From NCBI GenBank assembly GCA_035688305.1, contig DASSNC010000066.1:1-7642 (forward strand): a stretch of 7,642 nt of DNA. Direction: 5' to 3'. This DNA is from 66-474 sp035688305 (lineage in GTDB: Bacteria; Pseudomonadota; Gammaproteobacteria; Xanthomonadales; Rhodanobacteraceae). Below are positions 1 through 7,589 of this stretch, in pieces. A program made the translations under genes and the position numbers. Position 1 is the first letter of the stretch, and the number at the start of each line of letters is the position of its first letter. The notes beneath the pieces were generated by a model that was given only the letters and a program-made list of their open reading frames with translations, made no database searches and was not told where the DNA came from.

Positions 1-582
1 CAACTGCACACGCTGGCGAGTACGTTCGGCAAGGCGAAAGTCGCGGTGATGGCCGAGCGCCTGCGTGGCATCAACCCTGCGCTTGCGGTCGATCCCGTCG
101 AACGTTTCGTGACGCCGGCGACGCTGGCCGAATTGCTCGATCGCGACTTCGATCTGGTGCTCGACGCCTGTGATGCATTTCGCGTCAAGGTGGAAATGAC
201 GGCGTGGTGCCGCCGCCGCAAATTGCCGTTGGTCGTGTGCGGGTCGGCGGGCGGGCGCACCGATCCCACCATGATCCGCGTGCGCGATCTTTCGCGTACG
301 GAGCACGATGCGCTGCTCAGCCTGATGCGGCGCAAGCTGCGGCAGGAATTTCATTTCCCGTCGAACCGCGACCGTTATTTCGGCGTGCCGGCAGTGTACT
401 CGCTGGAGAACGTGCGTTATCCGCAGGCCGACGGCAGCGTCTGCGGCACGCGTCCCGAAGGTTCGGACTCGCTGAAGCTGGATTGCGGCGGTGGACTGGG
501 TGCCGCGGCCCACGTGACCGCTGCGTTCGGCTTTGTCGCCGTGGGGCGCGCCATCGAAATGCTGTTGAAACCGAAGCCCTGA
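1..582 (+). CDS. tcdA: tRNA threonylcarbamoyladenosine dehydratase TcdA (3' part, 5' end cut by window)
   Basis: This is the C-terminal 193 residues of a ThiF/MoeB/HesA-like (E1-like) enzyme. TcdA (CsdL) uses ATP to dehydrate N6-threonylcarbamoyladenosine at tRNA position 37 to the cyclic form ct6A; it acts in the cytoplasm. The open frame runs in from base 1 without a start. The first residues (QLHTL, then GKAKVAVMAERL and INP) match the segment that follows the ATP-binding Rossmann part in E. coli TcdA. Later matches are FVTP, a DACDAF stretch equivalent to DAIDS, the CRRRKLPLV strand, the AGGRTDPT segment, the YPQADGSVC block and the C-terminal FGFVAVGRAIEMLL. By comparison with the 268-residue E. 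coli protein, roughly 70 N-terminal residues, including the glycine-rich nucleotide loop, lie outside the window. The ATG at 46 is internal, not the start. The gene converges on the next one with three bases between the stop codons. No terminator is visible. Confidence 0.93.
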   Translation, partial: QLHTLASTFGKAKVAVMAERLRGINPALAVDPVERFVTPATLAELLDRDFDLVLDACDAFRVKVEMTAWCRRRKLPLVVCGSAGGRTDPTMIRVRDLSRTEHDALLSLMRRKLRQEFHFPSNRDRYFGVPAVYSLENVRYPQADGSVCGTRPEGSDSLKLDCGGGLGAAAHVTAAFGFVAVGRAIEMLLKPKP

Positions 583-585
583 GGT

Positions 586-1368
586 TCAGACGAGCCGGAA
601 CAGCCGCCGCGCGTTCGCGGTGGTGGATCGTGCAAGCGATCCCGGGTCTTCGTCGCGCAGTCCCGCCACGCATTGCAGCACTTCGACGAGGAACGCCGGC
701 TCGTTGCGTCGGCCCTTGCGGCGCGCGCCCGGCTGATCGGGCGCGTCGGTTTCGAGCAGCAGGCTTTCGGTGGGCAGTGACGCGACCACCTTGCGCAGAC
801 GACGGGCACGCTCGTGCGTGACCGGGCCGCCGATCCCGACGAGAAAGCCGAGCTTCCGGAGTTGGTGCGCCTGTTCGGCACTGCCCGAGAAGCTGTGCAC
901 CACGCCGCGCAACGGTTGGCCGAAGCGCCGCAGCTCCAGGATCATTGCCTCGAACGCGCGTCGTGCGTGCAGCACCAGCGGCAGGTCGAAGCGGCGCGCG
1001 ATTTCGAAGTGCCCGCGGAGCAGGCGCACCTGCCGATCAGGGTCGGGTGCCACGCCATCCAGTCCGCATTCCCCCACCGCGACGGCGGAGTTTGCGCGGA
1101 TCCACATTTCCAGCGCGGCCAGGTCCCGTTCGTCCGAATGCCGGTCGAGGTAGCACGGGTGCAACCCGTAGGCGGGGTGCAGCCCGGATTCGGACGCGCA
1201 CAGGGCCTGCAAGGCCGGCCAGCCGTCAGCGCTCACGGCCGGAACGAGCATTTCCACCACGCCCGCGGCGCGCGCATCGTGCAGAACCTGACCGCGATCC
1301 TCGTCGAATTCGGGCGCATCGAGGTGCGCGTGGCTGTCGAACAATGTCACAGTCGGGCTGCCGGTCAT
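586..1368 (-). CDS. yjjV: TatD-family metal-dependent hydrolase, YjjV-like
   Basis: This 260-residue TIM-barrel hydrolase belongs to the TatD family, whose members are Mg/Zn-dependent DNases or phosphoesterases. The expected metal ligands are all present: H13 and H15 (DSHAH), E100 (VGECGLD), H134 (LHARR), H158 (VVHSFSG) and D208 (LLETDAPD). The wording of VVHSFSGS, VGIGGPVTHERA and SLLLETDAPD resembles E. coli YjjV more than TatD or YcfH. The exact substrate of YjjV-type proteins is not settled, so nuclease activity is inference. The ATG at 1368 gives the usual family length. An in-frame ATG at 1407 would add 13 residues (MSESVHVPFQRTP) that look non-homologous. Neither start has a clear Shine-Dalgarno, so the start is uncertain. 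The frame stays open far beyond 1407 into the divergent neighbour, which is an artefact of high GC. The 3' end nearly abuts tcdA. Confidence 0.92.
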   Translation of the reverse strand: MTGSPTVTLFDSHAHLDAPEFDEDRGQVLHDARAAGVVEMLVPAVSADGWPALQALCASESGLHPAYGLHPCYLDRHSDERDLAALEMWIRANSAVAVGECGLDGVAPDPDRQVRLLRGHFEIARRFDLPLVLHARRAFEAMILELRRFGQPLRGVVHSFSGSAEQAHQLRKLGFLVGIGGPVTHERARRLRKVVASLPTESLLLETDAPDQPGARRKGRRNEPAFLVEVLQCVAGLRDEDPGSLARSTTANARRLFRLV

Positions 1369-1479
1369 CGGAGTACGCTGGAACGGAACATGAACCGATT
1401 CAGACATGTTGATGAATGGTTCATTGTGGAGTTGTTTGAATCTGGTTGTCATCAGGGGCCATTCGGCCGGGAGAGAGCG

Positions 1480-2178
1480 ATGAAACGCAAAACGATGCTG
1501 ACTCGCGCAGTCCTCGCAGCGCTTGGAATCGTTGCAGTGGCCGCACTGGCTGGCTGTGGACGCGGGAACAACCCGCAGGCCCAGGCGACGCCGGCCAACA
1601 TGACGATGGCCACTTCGGCGGCGACCGCGCAATTGCCGCCAGGCGAGGAGCCGACGGCCGCCGAAAACGGACAGGCGCCGAACGCGGCGGTCCAGCCGCG
1701 GTTCGCGCAAGTGGTCGCGGTGCAGCCGATCACACAGTCCGTGACCAGCAGCAAGCCGCGACAGGTATGCCGGGACGAGCAGGTCGCCGTTCCTGAAACT
1801 TACAAGGACAAGAACCAGATCGGTGGCGCCGTCGTGGGCGGTCTGGTCGGCGCGCTGGCCGGTCACCAGGTCGGCGGTGGCAAGGGCAAGACGCTTGCGA
1901 CGGTCGGTGGCGCGGCAGCGGGCGCGTTCGCGGGGCATGAAATCCAGAAGCGCCATCAGGAAAACAATCAAACGCACACGGAAATCCGCAACGTGTGCCA
2001 CACGGTCACCGACAAGAGCACCTCTACCAAGACGGTCGGCTACGACGTGACCTACACGTTGAACGGGCAGGCAGGCCACATCCGCATGGATCACAATCCG
2101 GGTGTCGGCACCGGCCTGCCGGTTCGCAACGGCGTGGTGGTTGCCAGCGGCAAGCCGTCGGGCAACGACTACCAGTAA
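1480..2178 (+). CDS. Glycine-zipper 2TM lipoprotein (17-kDa surface antigen type), first of a pair
   Basis: This 232-residue predicted lipoprotein has a basic n-region (MKRK), a hydrophobic stretch and a lipobox L23-A-G-C26, so the mature protein would begin at Cys26. Residues 30-90 are a Pro/Ala/Gln-rich, low-complexity linker. Residues about 115-154 form a glycine zipper (GGAVVGGLVGALAG, then HQVGGGKGKT, then GGAAAGAFAGHE), typical of the Rickettsia 17-kDa antigen/SlyB-like family found in the outer envelope. The zipper lies between two single cysteines, C97 (RQVCRDE) and C173 (RNVCHTV), which could form a disulfide after export; that is inference. The C-terminal 60 residues are a small domain with YDVTYTLNGQ and VRNGVVVASG. 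The start is supported by GGGAG at 1469-1473, six bases before ATG. The frame is open upstream, but that part is antisense to the TatD-like gene. It is probably co-transcribed with the next gene, 37 bases on. Envelope stabilisation is a guess; no specific function is known to me. Confidence 0.88.
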   Translation: MKRKTMLTRAVLAALGIVAVAALAGCGRGNNPQAQATPANMTMATSAATAQLPPGEEPTAAENGQAPNAAVQPRFAQVVAVQPITQSVTSSKPRQVCRDEQVAVPETYKDKNQIGGAVVGGLVGALAGHQVGGGKGKTLATVGGAAAGAFAGHEIQKRHQENNQTHTEIRNVCHTVTDKSTSTKTVGYDVTYTLNGQAGHIRMDHNPGVGTGLPVRNGVVVASGKPSGNDYQ

Positions 2179-2200
2179 GTTCGAGCGGCTCACCCACGGA

Positions 2201-2208
2201 AGAAGGAG
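2201..2208 (+). promoter_or_regulatory. Strong ribosome binding site fixing the start of the second zipper lipoprotein
   Basis: AGAAGGAG ends seven bases before the ATG at 2216. It decides between that ATG and several in-frame upstream codons that lie inside the preceding gene. It also makes 2216 preferable to the internal ATG at 2252. Confidence 0.75.
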
Positions 2209-2215
2209 CACAGCC

Positions 2216-2728
2216 ATGTGGAAACCAATAGTTCTTGAACGTCGGAAGGCCATGCGGTCGATGGCCAGCTTGATCAGCATCGTTGCTGTCGCACTGCTGC
2301 TTGCAGCGTGTGCGCCCGCCTACAACACCCGCCCGGGTTACGGAGGGCAGCCGGTGGGTTACAGCGGTGGCGGCCGGCAGTGCTACCAGGGTTGCGGCTA
2401 CGTCCGCGACATCCGCGAAGTCCAGCTCAGCAGCGGCAACAGCAGTGGCGCGGCGGTGGGCACCGTGATCGGCGCTGTGGTCGGCGGTCTGCTGGGCCAC
2501 CAAGTCGGTGGCGGCAAGGGCAAGACCGCTGCCACGGTCGCGGGTGCGGTGGGTGGCGGTTTTGCCGGCCACGCGATCGGCGAACATGCGGGCAATCCCG
2601 ATTACGGCTGGCAGGTGGTCGTGCAGCTTCAGGACGGCCAGTACGCCACGGTCACGCAGCGCGATCCGCCCCAGGTACAGGTCGGCGACTACGTGATGAT
2701 CCGCAACAACACGGTCTATCGTTACTGA
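2216..2728 (+). CDS. Glycine-zipper 2TM lipoprotein (17-kDa surface antigen type), second of a pair
   Basis: This 170-residue predicted lipoprotein has a long n-region with the basic stretch RRKAMR, a hydrophobic segment 17-31 and a lipobox L29-A-A-C32. Residues 33-60 are Gly/Tyr-rich with a C56-x3-C60 pair (CYQGC). Residues about 82-122 are the glycine zipper (GTVIGAVVGGLLG, HQVGGGKGKT, AGAVGGGFAGHAIG). The C-terminal part (WQVVVQLQDGQYATVTQ, then QVGDYVMIRNNTVYR) resembles the short beta domain that ends many such antigen-like proteins. The exact HQVGGGKGKT string is shared with the preceding gene, so the two are probably a tandem duplication with diverged flanks. The start at 2216 has a strong Shine-Dalgarno. 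Starting at M13 (2252) would give a more conventional signal peptide and cannot be excluded. The gene is followed by a strong hairpin. It is probably an outer-envelope structural lipoprotein; no precise role can be read from the sequence. Confidence 0.88.
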   Translation: MWKPIVLERRKAMRSMASLISIVAVALLLAACAPAYNTRPGYGGQPVGYSGGGRQCYQGCGYVRDIREVQLSSGNSSGAAVGTVIGAVVGGLLGHQVGGGKGKTAATVAGAVGGGFAGHAIGEHAGNPDYGWQVVVQLQDGQYATVTQRDPPQVQVGDYVMIRNNTVYRY

Positions 2729-2758
2729 CCGCGGTTCGAGCGTAGAAAGGCGCCAAAA

Positions 2759-2784
2759 AAGAGCCCTCCGGATGGAGGGCTCTT
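2759..2784. terminator. Bidirectional intrinsic terminator between convergent genes
   Basis: A perfect 11-bp inverted repeat (AAGAGCCCTCC and GGAGGGCTCTT) surrounds the loop GGAT. On the minus strand the stem runs into six T residues, a textbook Rho-independent terminator for the cell wall hydrolase gene ending at 2804. On the plus strand the trailing tract is TTGCTTTC, poorer but usable for the lipoprotein operon ending at 2728. It sits between the two stop codons of convergent genes, as expected. Confidence 0.88.
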
Positions 2785-2803
2785 GCTTTCGTGCAAGCTT
2801 CGG

Positions 2804-3235
2804 TCAGTCGACCACGTAGAACTCGTGATCGCCGATGGTGGCGACCGGGTTCTTGGCCCAGGTCGCGGTCGAACCAAGCCGGATGAAATGATTGGCGTGC
2901 GGCACCACCAGCTTGCGATCCGCGATCGGCTGGTTCCAGATCTCGATGGCCTTGCCGGCGATCTTCCAGGCCTTGTTCCAGGCCACGGGATTGTCGATCC
3001 TGAAGTTTTTCGAGGTGGTGGTCAGCGCGAATTGATGCGGTGAGGTGACCACGTCGCAGATGGTGTTGCCGTAGCGCCCCATGTCGAGGCGATCCAGCGC
3101 CACCTCGGCAACGGCCAGCTGGCCACGGGTGGGTTGGCTGCGCGCCTCCAGGTACACGGTGGCAGCCAGACAGGTTTGATCGGCGACCGGACGCGGAAGT
3201 AGTGCGACCATGCCGAGCAACAGGCCCAAGGTCAT
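2804..3235 (-). CDS. SleB-type cell wall hydrolase, small exported
   Basis: This 143-residue protein is almost entirely a Hydrolase_2 (SleB/CwlJ) domain. The family cleaves the glycan strands of peptidoglycan, SleB itself as a lytic transglycosylase. The signature runs from C22 (CLAATVYLEARSQPTRGQLA), where E30 matches the catalytic glutamate, through VAEVALDRL, GNTICDVV with C60, HQFAL, AWNKAWKIAGKAIEIW, HANHF and W126 to the terminal IGDHEFYVVD. C22 and C60 could pair after export. Residues 1-19 are hydrophobic and ought to be the export signal, but have no Lys/Arg before the core, which is unusual. The start is well fixed: AGGAGA lies eight bases upstream, and an in-frame TAG stands 15 bases before the ATG. 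There are no LysM, SPOR or other wall-binding domains. In a Gram-negative it may act in peptidoglycan remodelling rather than spore germination; that is inference. The terminator at 2759-2784 follows the gene. Confidence 0.87.
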   Translation of the reverse strand: MTLGLLLGMVALLPRPVADQTCLAATVYLEARSQPTRGQLAVAEVALDRLDMGRYGNTICDVVTSPHQFALTTTSKNFRIDNPVAWNKAWKIAGKAIEIWNQPIADRKLVVPHANHFIRLGSTATWAKNPVATIGDHEFYVVD

Positions 3236-3585
3236 CGGGTCGTTCTCCTATGCAAGGCACCACATGCCGGATCAGGCCGGCACCTGGCTTGGAACACGGC
3301 GGGCCGAGACCTGCGCCGCAATCTGGAATGGATGTTGGCCCGGGACCCGGAAGCGATCACCGGCAAAGGGCCGGGGCTGGCAGGTTCCGCACTGCGCCAA
3401 CATGTCGTGGCAATCGGCGTTCGTCGCCGTCTTTGCGCGCGGTGCGGACTTCCGGACCACGCGCAAACCGGGCAATGCGTCACACCCGGCTTGCGAAGCT
3501 GCGCGAAAGGTAAGGGCGGTTCAGCCGAGGCGCAAGTGCCGAAGTGTTAAAAACTGGTTAGATGAAGCGGGTGATTTAGACCGGG
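3236..3585. other. 350-base intergenic region with no supported gene
   Basis: This region lies between the start of the cell wall hydrolase and the stop of ygfZ, both read leftwards. It holds the hydrolase ribosome binding site, a small perfect 6-bp hairpin at 3265-3282 (TGCCGG, loop ATCAGG, CCGGCA) in the presumed leader, and a more AT-rich part at about 3540-3580 that could carry the hydrolase promoter, though I cannot assign -35/-10 boxes with confidence. Open frames exist on both strands (for example 3332-3550 plus and 3272-3475 minus), but none has a good ribosome site, recognisable homology or a domain. They look like products of high GC content. A decayed gene cannot be excluded. Confidence 0.5.
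3244..3249 (-). promoter_or_regulatory. Ribosome binding site of the cell wall hydrolase
   Basis: On the minus strand AGGAGA precedes the ATG at 3235 by eight bases. The in-frame TAG overlaps it, so no longer N-terminus is possible in this frame. Confidence 0.7.
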
Positions 3586-4395
3586 TTACGCATCGAAGGT
3601 AGATTCGACCGCATAAACGTTTCCCAATAAACTGATTTGACTTGTGACTTCGGCTCGAAGCACGGCCAAGGCTTCGAAACAGTCCCCGGCCGGTACGTTG
3701 TCGAGGACCCACGCGAGGGTCGATCCGGCAGCCTCGCGAACTTCCCCTACCGGCAGAGGGGCAGGCCCTCGCAACCGGCAAAGATGCCATTTGTGGCCGC
3801 CGCGGTAGTGCAGGCGCGCGATGATTTCCTGCCCCGGATAGCAACCCTTGTCGAACGCCACCGCGCCGAGCCGTTCGAGTCCCAATGCCGGCGGCAGGAA
3901 TTCCGGCGCGTCACCGGGCAAGATGGGCCAGCCGCGACGTATGTCCTCGAGGCGCCAGTGGCGCTGCACGTCCGGATCGGGTGAAGCGCTTTCGGCAAAC
4001 GTGCCGAGCCGCAGGCTGCGGGTCCCGTAGCCGAGGACAATCACGCCATTTTCCTGCCGGGCCGTTCCGGCCGGCAGGGGTTCGCCACGGTGCGCGGAGA
4101 AGGATTCGATCGCGATAGTGACGCGCAGGCGGAAGACATAGCGGGCCAACGACGCGCGCAGGATTTCCGCGTCGCCGCCGCGCAGCACGGCCAGCAGGCG
4201 GTCCTCGCCACAGGCCACGAGATGCATCAGCGCCAGAACCCGCCCGCGTGCGTCGAGGCATGCGTTCCACTGCCAATGCCCCGGCCGCAGCGCCGCCACG
4301 TTGCCCGAGAATTGCGCCTGCGCGAACCGTCGCGCGTCGCTGCCCTCCAGCGTGATGCAGTGGACGGTGCCGATGGCGGGAAAGTCGGAAGTCAT
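3586..4395 (-). CDS. ygfZ: Folate-binding protein YgfZ (GcvT-like, Fe-S enzyme maintenance)
   Basis: This 269-residue protein is of the YgfZ/GcvT family (mitochondrial homologue IBA57). Members bind tetrahydrofolate and are needed for full activity of some [4Fe-4S] enzymes and for tRNA methylthiolation in E. coli. The diagnostic motif is K183-G-C-Y-P-G-Q-E190, matching the E. coli K-G-C-Y-T-G-Q-E motif with its essential cysteine (C185 here). N-terminal matches are ITLEGSDARRFAQAQFSGNV and the CLDARGRVLALMHL strand, the usual GcvT-like features. After the motif comes ARLHYRGGHKWHLCRL. It is shorter than E. coli YgfZ (about 326 residues), but domain order and C-terminus look complete. The start has no clear Shine-Dalgarno, but agrees with the family N-terminus. 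It is divergent from sdhAF4 with a 115-base spacer, so the two may share a control region. Location beside complex II genes fits a role in supporting Fe-S enzymes such as succinate dehydrogenase; that link is inference. Confidence 0.92.
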   Translation of the reverse strand: MTSDFPAIGTVHCITLEGSDARRFAQAQFSGNVAALRPGHWQWNACLDARGRVLALMHLVACGEDRLLAVLRGGDAEILRASLARYVFRLRVTIAIESFSAHRGEPLPAGTARQENGVIVLGYGTRSLRLGTFAESASPDPDVQRHWRLEDIRRGWPILPGDAPEFLPPALGLERLGAVAFDKGCYPGQEIIARLHYRGGHKWHLCRLRGPAPLPVGEVREAAGSTLAWVLDNVPAGDCFEALAVLRAEVTSQISLLGNVYAVESTFDA

Positions 4396-4472
4396 CGCGG
4401 TTGCTCGAACGAAGTTGCTGCGCCGATCAGGATTACGTTAGCAGCGGCCCGGCTGCGCGCGGACGCGTTCGG

Positions 4473-4481
4473 TGCGACAAT
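4473..4481 (+). promoter_or_regulatory. Possible extended -10 promoter element for sdhAF4
   Basis: TGCGACAAT resembles an extended -10 (TG, one base, then GACAAT, which matches TATAAT at four of six positions). Transcription would start about 23 bases before the sdhAF4 ATG. No good -35 is seen at the standard distance. A near-identical TGCAACAAT lies before sdhC, which raises its credibility. Confidence 0.35.
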
Positions 4482-4510
4482 CCGCATCTGTTTTTTCTGC
4501 GATTGACGAC

Positions 4511-4681
4511 ATGACGGAAAACCAGCATCGGCAGGACGCGCCGCACGCACCTGCACCTGCGCAACCACCCGCGCCGGCAACGACACCCGCGCCGCGCGAG
4601 CGTGCGACGCCGGAGGGGGACGGCCTCGATCCGACGCGTTACGGCGACTGGGAAAAAAACGGCCGCTGCATCGATTTTTGA
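4511..4681 (+). CDS. Succinate dehydrogenase assembly factor 4 homologue (DUF1674)
   Basis: This 56-residue protein has a disordered Ala/Pro-rich first half (residues 11-30) and a C-terminal block P41-T-R-Y-G-D-W-E-K-N-G-R-C-I-D-F56 that is the hallmark of DUF1674. The eukaryotic member, SdhAF4/Sdh8, binds flavinylated SdhA, protects it from forming oxidants, and promotes its joining to SdhB. In bacteria the same role is inferred. No signal peptide or membrane segment is present, so it should be cytoplasmic, which is where SdhA folds. The ATG at 4511 is preferred; a GTG at 4472 would add 13 residues of no family likeness and would overlap the proposed promoter. The ribosome site is weak. The gene is read in the same direction as sdhC, 233 bases upstream, and divergently from ygfZ. 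The family identification rests on the C-terminal motif, which is strong, and the operon context independently supports it. Confidence 0.88.
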   Translation: MTENQHRQDAPHAPAPAQPPAPATTPAPRERATPEGDGLDPTRYGDWEKNGRCIDF

Positions 4682-4746
4682 TGCGATGCCCCGATCGCGG
4701 CGGTGCCAAGCAACCCGCGAACGGCGATATCGCGAACCCGTCTGCA

Positions 4747-4771
4747 CCGGGGCAGGCTACCCCTGTCCCGG
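4747..4771 (+). terminator. GC-rich stem-loop between sdhAF4 and sdhC, possible terminator or attenuator
   Basis: CCGGGGCAGG pairs with CCTGTCCCGG (ten pairs, one of them G-T) around the five-base loop CTACC. The stem is followed by only a short CTTT, so it is not a classical terminator. It lies 65 bases after the sdhAF4 stop and before the possible sdhC promoter, a position where it could end or weaken read-through. Confidence 0.4.
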
Positions 4772-4837
4772 CTTTCCGCAACGGCCTCGTCGCGGCGCGG
4801 CAATTGAAGATCGTCATTCGCGGCGCGCGCTCGTTCG

Positions 4838-4846
4838 TGCAACAAT
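4838..4846 (+). promoter_or_regulatory. Possible extended -10 promoter element for sdhC
   Basis: TGCAACAAT would place the transcript start near 4853, leaving a leader of about 60 bases before sdhC. It repeats the TGCRACAAT pattern seen before sdhAF4. The -35 region is poor. No other plausible -10 element stands out in the 233-base spacer. Confidence 0.35.
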
Positions 4847-4914
4847 AGAAAGGATCATCGGCGCACACGCCGACGTGGGGACACCGCGCCAGTCGTCATC
4901 AGGAACCGAAGGAC

Positions 4915-5337
4915 ATGCCGAATTCCCGACCGTTGTCGCCGCACCTTGGCATCTATCGCTGGCGCGTCAACATGCTGCAATCGACGCTGCACAGACTGAC
5001 AGGGTTGTTCCTGTGCCTTGGGGCGCTGCTGGTGATCTGGGGCCTGATCGCGGCGGCAACCAGCGACGTGGCCTGGAGCGCTTTCGCGGCATTCTGCGGA
5101 AGCTGGATCGGTCTGGTCCTGCTGTTTCTCTGGACGTGGTCGTTGCTGTTCCACCTGTGCAACGGCCTGCAGCACCTGGCCCGCGACATGGGGCTGAACT
5201 TTGGGCCGCCGACGCGCGACCGAACCCGTGATCCGGTGTATTGGCCCGCGGGCTGGGCCATCATCGCCATCAGTGTCGCGCTGACCGTGCTGGTCTGGGT
5301 GCTGCTGCTGGTCCGCGTGGGCGGAGGTGTTGCATGA
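4915..5337 (+). CDS. sdhC: Succinate dehydrogenase cytochrome b556 subunit SdhC
   Basis: This 140-residue membrane anchor belongs to complex II (succinate:quinone oxidoreductase), which links the TCA cycle to the respiratory quinone pool. It begins with the typical RPLSPHLGIYRW, followed by the quinone-site segment S23-T-L-H-R27-L-T-G (equivalent to S27 and R31 of E. coli SdhC). Three hydrophobic helices lie at about 29-49, 58-88 and 111-134. The second holds FHLCNGLQHLARDMG, where H80 corresponds to the axial haem ligand H84 of E. coli and H87 to the neighbouring conserved histidine. Length is normal for the family. The start ATG has an imperfect ribosome site: AGGA is ten bases away and AAGG only two. 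The stop codon overlaps the sdhD start (ATGA), implying translational coupling. It should form the cytochrome b556 together with SdhD in the inner membrane. Confidence 0.95.
   Translation: MPNSRPLSPHLGIYRWRVNMLQSTLHRLTGLFLCLGALLVIWGLIAAATSDVAWSAFAAFCGSWIGLVLLFLWTWSLLFHLCNGLQHLARDMGLNFGPPTRDRTRDPVYWPAGWAIIAISVALTVLVWVLLLVRVGGGVA
5323..5327 (+). promoter_or_regulatory. Ribosome binding site of sdhD inside the end of sdhC
   Basis: GGAGG lies six bases before the ATG at 5334, within the last codons of sdhC. It selects this start, and with it the four-base ATGA overlap, over the in-frame ATG at 5373. Confidence 0.75.
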
Positions 5338-5747
5338 GCGCGTATCCGGGACAGGAAGGGTTGCGCGATCCAATGAAGGTTGCGCGACGGTTGGGTTCCT
5401 CGAAGTCCGGCGTGCACCACTGGTGGTTGCAGCGTGTAACCGCCGTTGCGCTGGTGCCGCTGTCGATATGGTTCCTGTTCCTGATGGGCGGCGTGCTGCA
5501 TGCCGATTATCCGGCGGTGCTGGGCACCATCGCGCAGCCGGTGCACGCGGTCTTCCTGATCGTGTTCGTGGTGTGCCTGTTCTGGCACGGCGCACTCGGG
5601 CTGCAGGTGATCATCGAGGACTACGTACATACCCGTTGGCTGGAAACCACGCTGCAGATTGCATTGCGTTTCGGTGCACTGCTGGGCGCACTGGCCGGCG
5701 TGATGGCGGTGCTCGCGGTGTGGCTGACCGGCGCCAGCTATTACTGA
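5334..5747 (+). CDS. sdhD: Succinate dehydrogenase hydrophobic membrane anchor SdhD
   Basis: This 137-residue protein is the second membrane anchor of complex II. After a short polar N-terminus it has the conserved segment G26-V-H-H-W-W-L-Q-R-V-T-A, leading into the first transmembrane helix (about 35-53). A second helix at 68-90 contains W-H85-G-A-L-G-L-Q, where H85 is the likely counterpart of the haem-side histidine (H71 in E. coli). D96-Y97 in IIEDYVH match the conserved Asp-Tyr near the quinone site (D82, Y83 in E. coli). A third helix lies at 107-132. The protein ends with the small polar tail TGASYY. The start is fixed by GGAGG six bases upstream and overlaps the sdhC stop by four bases. 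A gap of 38 bases separates it from sdhA, consistent with one operon. Confidence 0.94.
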   Translation: MSAYPGQEGLRDPMKVARRLGSSKSGVHHWWLQRVTAVALVPLSIWFLFLMGGVLHADYPAVLGTIAQPVHAVFLIVFVVCLFWHGALGLQVIIEDYVHTRWLETTLQIALRFGALLGALAGVMAVLAVWLTGASYY

Positions 5748-5785
5748 CTGAAGCGCCATGACTCGATTCCGGAAAAGGGCCACCG

Positions 5786-7582
<1,797 letters not shown>

Positions 7583-7589
7583 TTGACTT

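Noticed and set aside
814..2178. A longer form (454 residues) of the first lipoprotein starting inside the TatD-like gene
   Set aside because: The lipobox and signal peptide must be at the N-terminus. The ATG at 1480 has a good ribosome site, and the extension is antisense to a real gene.
586..2280. A single 564-residue leftward open frame covering the TatD-like gene and continuing antisense over the lipoprotein genes
   Set aside because: Only residues from 1368 downwards match a family. The rest is antisense to two well-supported lipoprotein genes and is an Arg/Ala/His-rich shadow frame.
3210..3602. Open frames in the 3236-3585 gap, including 3210-3602 (+), 3332-3550 (+, with a CARC motif) and 3272-3475 (-)
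   Set aside because: They have poor ribosome sites, no recognised domain and shadow-like composition. The minus-strand one relies on a TTG start, and the first overlaps the hydrolase start and ygfZ end.
4415..4443. TTGCTG and TTAGCA with 17-base spacing, as a sigma-70 promoter for sdhAF4
   Set aside because: The spacing is right, but the -10 match is poor. The TGCGACAAT element nearer the gene is the better candidate.
4602..5231. A 209-residue forward frame bridging sdhAF4 and sdhC
   Set aside because: It overlaps both real genes in another frame and has no recognisable feature.
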